Shown: positions 9,845 through 11,751 of the stretch, in pieces
Layout of the letters: every line of letters starts with the position of its first letter
How positions within the stretch are numbered: the stretch's first letter is position 1
DNA from: Smittium mucronatum
Lineage: Eukaryota; Kickxellomycota; Harpellomycetes; Harpellales; Legeriomycetaceae
Assembly (NCBI GenBank): GCA_001953115.1
Contig: LSSL01007354.1
Span: 1 to 11,751 of the forward strand
Direction of reading: 5' to 3'
Length of the DNA stretch: 11,751 nt
Translations under genes and position numbers: made by a program
Notes under the pieces: model-generated
The model's database searches: none
The model's input: the letters and a program-made list of their open reading frames with translations, nothing else
What the model was told of the DNA's origin: nothing

Positions 9845-10300
9845 GAATAAGACATCTAAAAGACCAAAATTATAACTAAAATGAGCTCTTCTGACCGGAT
9901 ACCAGCTGAATACCTACTGAAAAAGGGAAAAATCTAACAATCGAAAAACCAACCCCCCTAAAGTTTCTTCAGGTAGTTGTATTACTGGGGTTACATAAGG
10001 TCATTAATTAAGCTATTTTTCAACGGATAATAGTTCATTGAGTCTAATGAGCCCCTATTTAAAGTCCATTTCTACCAGGATTAATAAAATTAAGCTCCCA
10101 TTCAAACTTGGAATTGACCGACATGGCTTTCCTACAAATAGCAGTTAGATGGTAAGAGCCGCATGACTGTAGAACGCTGAACTTTCGTGCTAGAAAATGT
10201 CTAGAACTGTGTTAATATGATTGGCTTCTCGTTTTTCGAAATGTTTTTTCTCTAGAATTTCCGCCCCCAAATTTTCGTACGCTTTATCCACTATGCTCAA
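9845..10300 (-). pseudogene. Coding-like island, possible decayed LINE-type retroelement fragment
   Basis: The segment is clearly less AT-rich than its surroundings. In one minus-strand frame read down from 10300 it gives peptide-like runs such as VDKAYENLGAEILEKK and EANHINTVLDIF (10228-10193). By hand count about 27 of 100 codons begin with G, against about 14 and 20 with G at positions 2 and 3, weakly coding-like. Stops interrupt it at 10190 (TAG), 10145 (TAA), 10055 and 10013 (TAG), 10004 (TAA), 10001 (TGA) and 9914 (TAG). Residues SIP (10117-10109), then LPEETLGGLVFRLL (9976-9935), recall the order SIP...LP..GGLGFR.L seen after the reverse transcriptase core in many LINE ORF2 proteins. 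No YxDD catalytic box, endonuclease or poly-A tail is visible. Other frames of this island also look protein-like, so the match may be chance. In a ciliate code only the TGA would be a stop. Confidence 0.25.
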
Positions 10301-10620
10301 TCAAGAATAACAAAAAAATTTGTGAGAGTTTATTATAGTGTAATTAAAAAAATAAACTACTTAATCTCCTAAAAAAAAAAGGCGCGTTATTTTAATCTTA
10401 TAATAAAAAAATAGGTGATTTAAAAATAGCCCTAATATCGATCCTTAAATTTTAATATTTTAAATGTAAATATACATATGTTGTAGTAGCTCGATTGAAA
10501 AATATGAAAAATCCTTAGAGAAAAATAATATTTACCACTTCAATCAGTTTTTTCATGTAAAAATGCTAAAATGAAAGTGAAGTATCTTATTATATACACA
10601 TTTTAAATATATTTTCAGAA
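10301..10620. other. AT-rich interval without genes
   Basis: Mixed A/T sequence with one GGCGCG word at 10381. It ends in TTTTCAG (10612-10618), a plausible 3' splice-site sequence just before the ATG at 10624. No open frame or RNA gene is seen. Confidence 0.5.
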
Positions 10621-10623
10621 AAT

Positions 10624-10698
10624 ATGGTAGGTGTTACTAAAAAAAATAGTCTTTTTTGCGAAATCTGCGGATTTTTTTTGGGATATTTCGATTTATAA
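10624..10698 (+). CDS. Short ATG ORF with CxxC motif, possible zinc-ribbon exon
   Basis: A 24-codon frame starts at ATG 10624 (A at -3, G at +4) and stops at TAA 10696. The product contains SLFCEICGFFL, with Cys at residues 12 and 15 followed by Gly. This order resembles the start of the N-terminal zinc ribbon in small RNA polymerase subunits of the RPB9/RPA12/RPC11 type, where F-C-x-x-C-G lies close to the initiator Met. The second Cys pair needed to bind zinc is not present. TTTTCAG just upstream and AG|GTAA at 10705-10710 could be splice sites, but the TAA comes before the donor, so an exon reading works only if TAA is sense. With TGA as the only stop, the frame runs to 10837 (71 codons). 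It is short enough to be chance. Confidence 0.15.
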   Translation: MVGVTKKNSLFCEICGFFLGYFDL

Positions 10699-10909
10699 TT
10701 AATTAGGTAATATTTTTAAAAATTAAATTAGACACGGATTGTAAATTTTATCCTTATACTATGGGGAAAAAAGGCATAGTGTGATTTTTTATCTTAATTT
10801 TTAAAAAAAACTGAAATAAAGATAATAAAAAAGTCCTGAAATGGTAAAAAATATGATTAAGCAAAGATTTTTCGATGTGTATATTGTAGAAGTAGTATTT
10901 ATGCTATGA

Positions 10910-11239
10910 TATTCTAATTATGGTTTAACTAATACAAAAATTGGGGCTGTATTGGTCAATTTTTTTTTTTATAATATTCCCGTGTATCTTTTATTAGTAT
11001 CGCTTTTTTATTTTGCTGGTTTGTTTTAAAATTTTATCCCTGTGGTATTTTTTATTTATCTTTTACTATATACCATATACCAAAATATTTTTTCTCACTT
11101 TTCTCACAAGAGTCTATATATTGTAACTGAAAAAAAAATCAATATATACGAAAAATCACCAAAAAAAATTTTTCTGCTGAAATTTACGAATTTCCACTTA
11201 CTTTTCGGTCAATCGATTTCACATAAATTTTCTTGTTAA
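10910..11239 (+). other. Hydrophobic open frame, two blocks split by TAA
   Basis: One plus-strand frame is open from 10910 to TAA 11027 (39 codons) and again to TAA 11237 (69 codons). The first block is strongly hydrophobic with Gly/Val (GAVLVNFFFYNIPVYLLLV), like a membrane segment, and about 9 of its 39 codons begin with G. The second block (which includes the 65 codons from the GTG at 11042) has more hydrophobic residues, then a Lys-rich part. Neither block has an ATG. If TAA were sense, the frame would stay open to TGA 11429, 173 codons. T-rich DNA encodes hydrophobic residues by default (TTT, CTT, ATT), so this may be composition alone. No family is recognised. Confidence 0.15.
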
Positions 11240-11751
11240 TTATTATTTTTTTTAAAAAAATCATAACCCATTAATTTTTATCTGCTGATATTGGATGAAG
11301 AATCTTTATTATTCCTGATAATAAATCTAAAATAACATCTTGTCTAAAAACTTAGTCTTTTTAGGATCAAGTTGACTTCTTTTTTTACACCATTTTCACT
11401 AAATTTTAAATAATACTGTATTGTCTCTTGATTTTTTCTCATATAGTATCATTTGGTATTTACAATGTATTTTTTTATATTAAACTTTTACTTAGTTAAA
11501 GGATCTTCAGTCATAGACGCTTTTTATCTACAAAAAATTTTAACTAGCATAAAAATACAGATCTAAAAGAACCTAATTTGATTTTTAATAAATACCTCCT
11601 TATTATAAATTATGTTGAGCCCGTAAATATGGCTTTTTTTAATTTAAATTTATAATAGCTATTGAATATTAAAAAAAAATGAGTTTTTTTTTTGTAGATT
11701 AATGTTTTTTTTCCTATTCCAACTTTTATTTAAATTGATATTTAAAACCAA
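11240..11751. other. T-rich stretch to window end, no gene seen
   Basis: The plus strand is T-rich, as in the core at 1361-3367, with runs of T7-T9 and a T/A switch near 11246. There is no standard-code open frame, repeat or RNA gene that I can support. Confidence 0.55.

Noticed and set aside
9945..9960. AAAACCAACCCCCCT, partly like the Tetrahymena chromosome breakage sequence
   Set aside because: About 11 of 15 bases agree; the known element tolerates few changes, and no telomere repeats lie near.
9881..10117. Plus-strand ATG frame of 78 codons if TAA/TAG are read as Gln
   Set aside because: It is the exact antisense phase of the minus-strand coding-like frame. Eight TAA/TAG in 78 codons is about what random AT-rich DNA gives, and its own codons show no coding bias.
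10145..10190. Plus-strand AAGAGCCGCATGA...GAACTTTCGTGC, recalling group II intron domain V
   Set aside because: Domain V begins GAGCCGTATG-like, but the complementary 3' strand of the helix (ending in CGGTTC) is missing.

Overview
This window looks like nuclear (or similar) DNA from a very A+T-rich eukaryote. It is roughly four fifths A+T by eye, full of homopolymer A/T runs of 7-10 bases, and has no convincing intact gene over 11.7 kb. A bacterial, phage or organelle segment this long would normally show obvious ORFs, tRNAs or rRNAs, and none is seen. A ciliate germline, a slime mould, an apicomplexan, an anaerobic fungus or another AT-rich protist would all fit. The sequence does not decide between them, so no taxon is claimed. 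Every standard-code open frame longer than 60 codons that I examined starts at TTG or GTG and has no internal in-frame ATG.

Left part (1-4619): a long inverted repeat dominates. The left arm (1-1360) runs off the left edge of the window, and the right arm (3368-4619) is its reverse complement at about 98% identity. The arms flank a 2.0 kb unique, T-rich core (1361-3367). They differ mainly by an expansion of about 108 bp of AATAATA/AATTATA heptamers in the left arm. Both arms carry the same 61-codon open frame and the same small hairpin.

Middle part (4620-8870): an A-rich stretch with no recognisable gene. It holds one open frame without ATG (7143-7442), two tiny tandem repeats at its 3' end, and then extremely AT-rich low-complexity DNA.

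Right part (8880-11751): AT-rich DNA broken by less AT-rich islands. The island at about 9845-10300 has a coding-like minus-strand frame with several stops. Its residues weakly recall the region after the reverse transcriptase core of non-LTR (LINE) retrotransposons, so it may be a decayed element. At 10624 a short plus-strand ORF starts with ATG and has a CxxC motif. Past 10910 the plus strand is T-rich with a hydrophobic open frame.

The genes do not form a visible pathway. The strongest signal is structural: a recent or homogenised long inverted repeat around a unique core, in gene-poor AT-rich DNA. Possible explanations are a fold-back or long-TIR mobile element, two opposed copies of one element, or a centromere-like core flanked by inverted repeats. 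The coding calls are tentative because TAA/TAG could be sense codons if the source is a ciliate, and in DNA this poor in G, frames free of TGA arise easily by chance.
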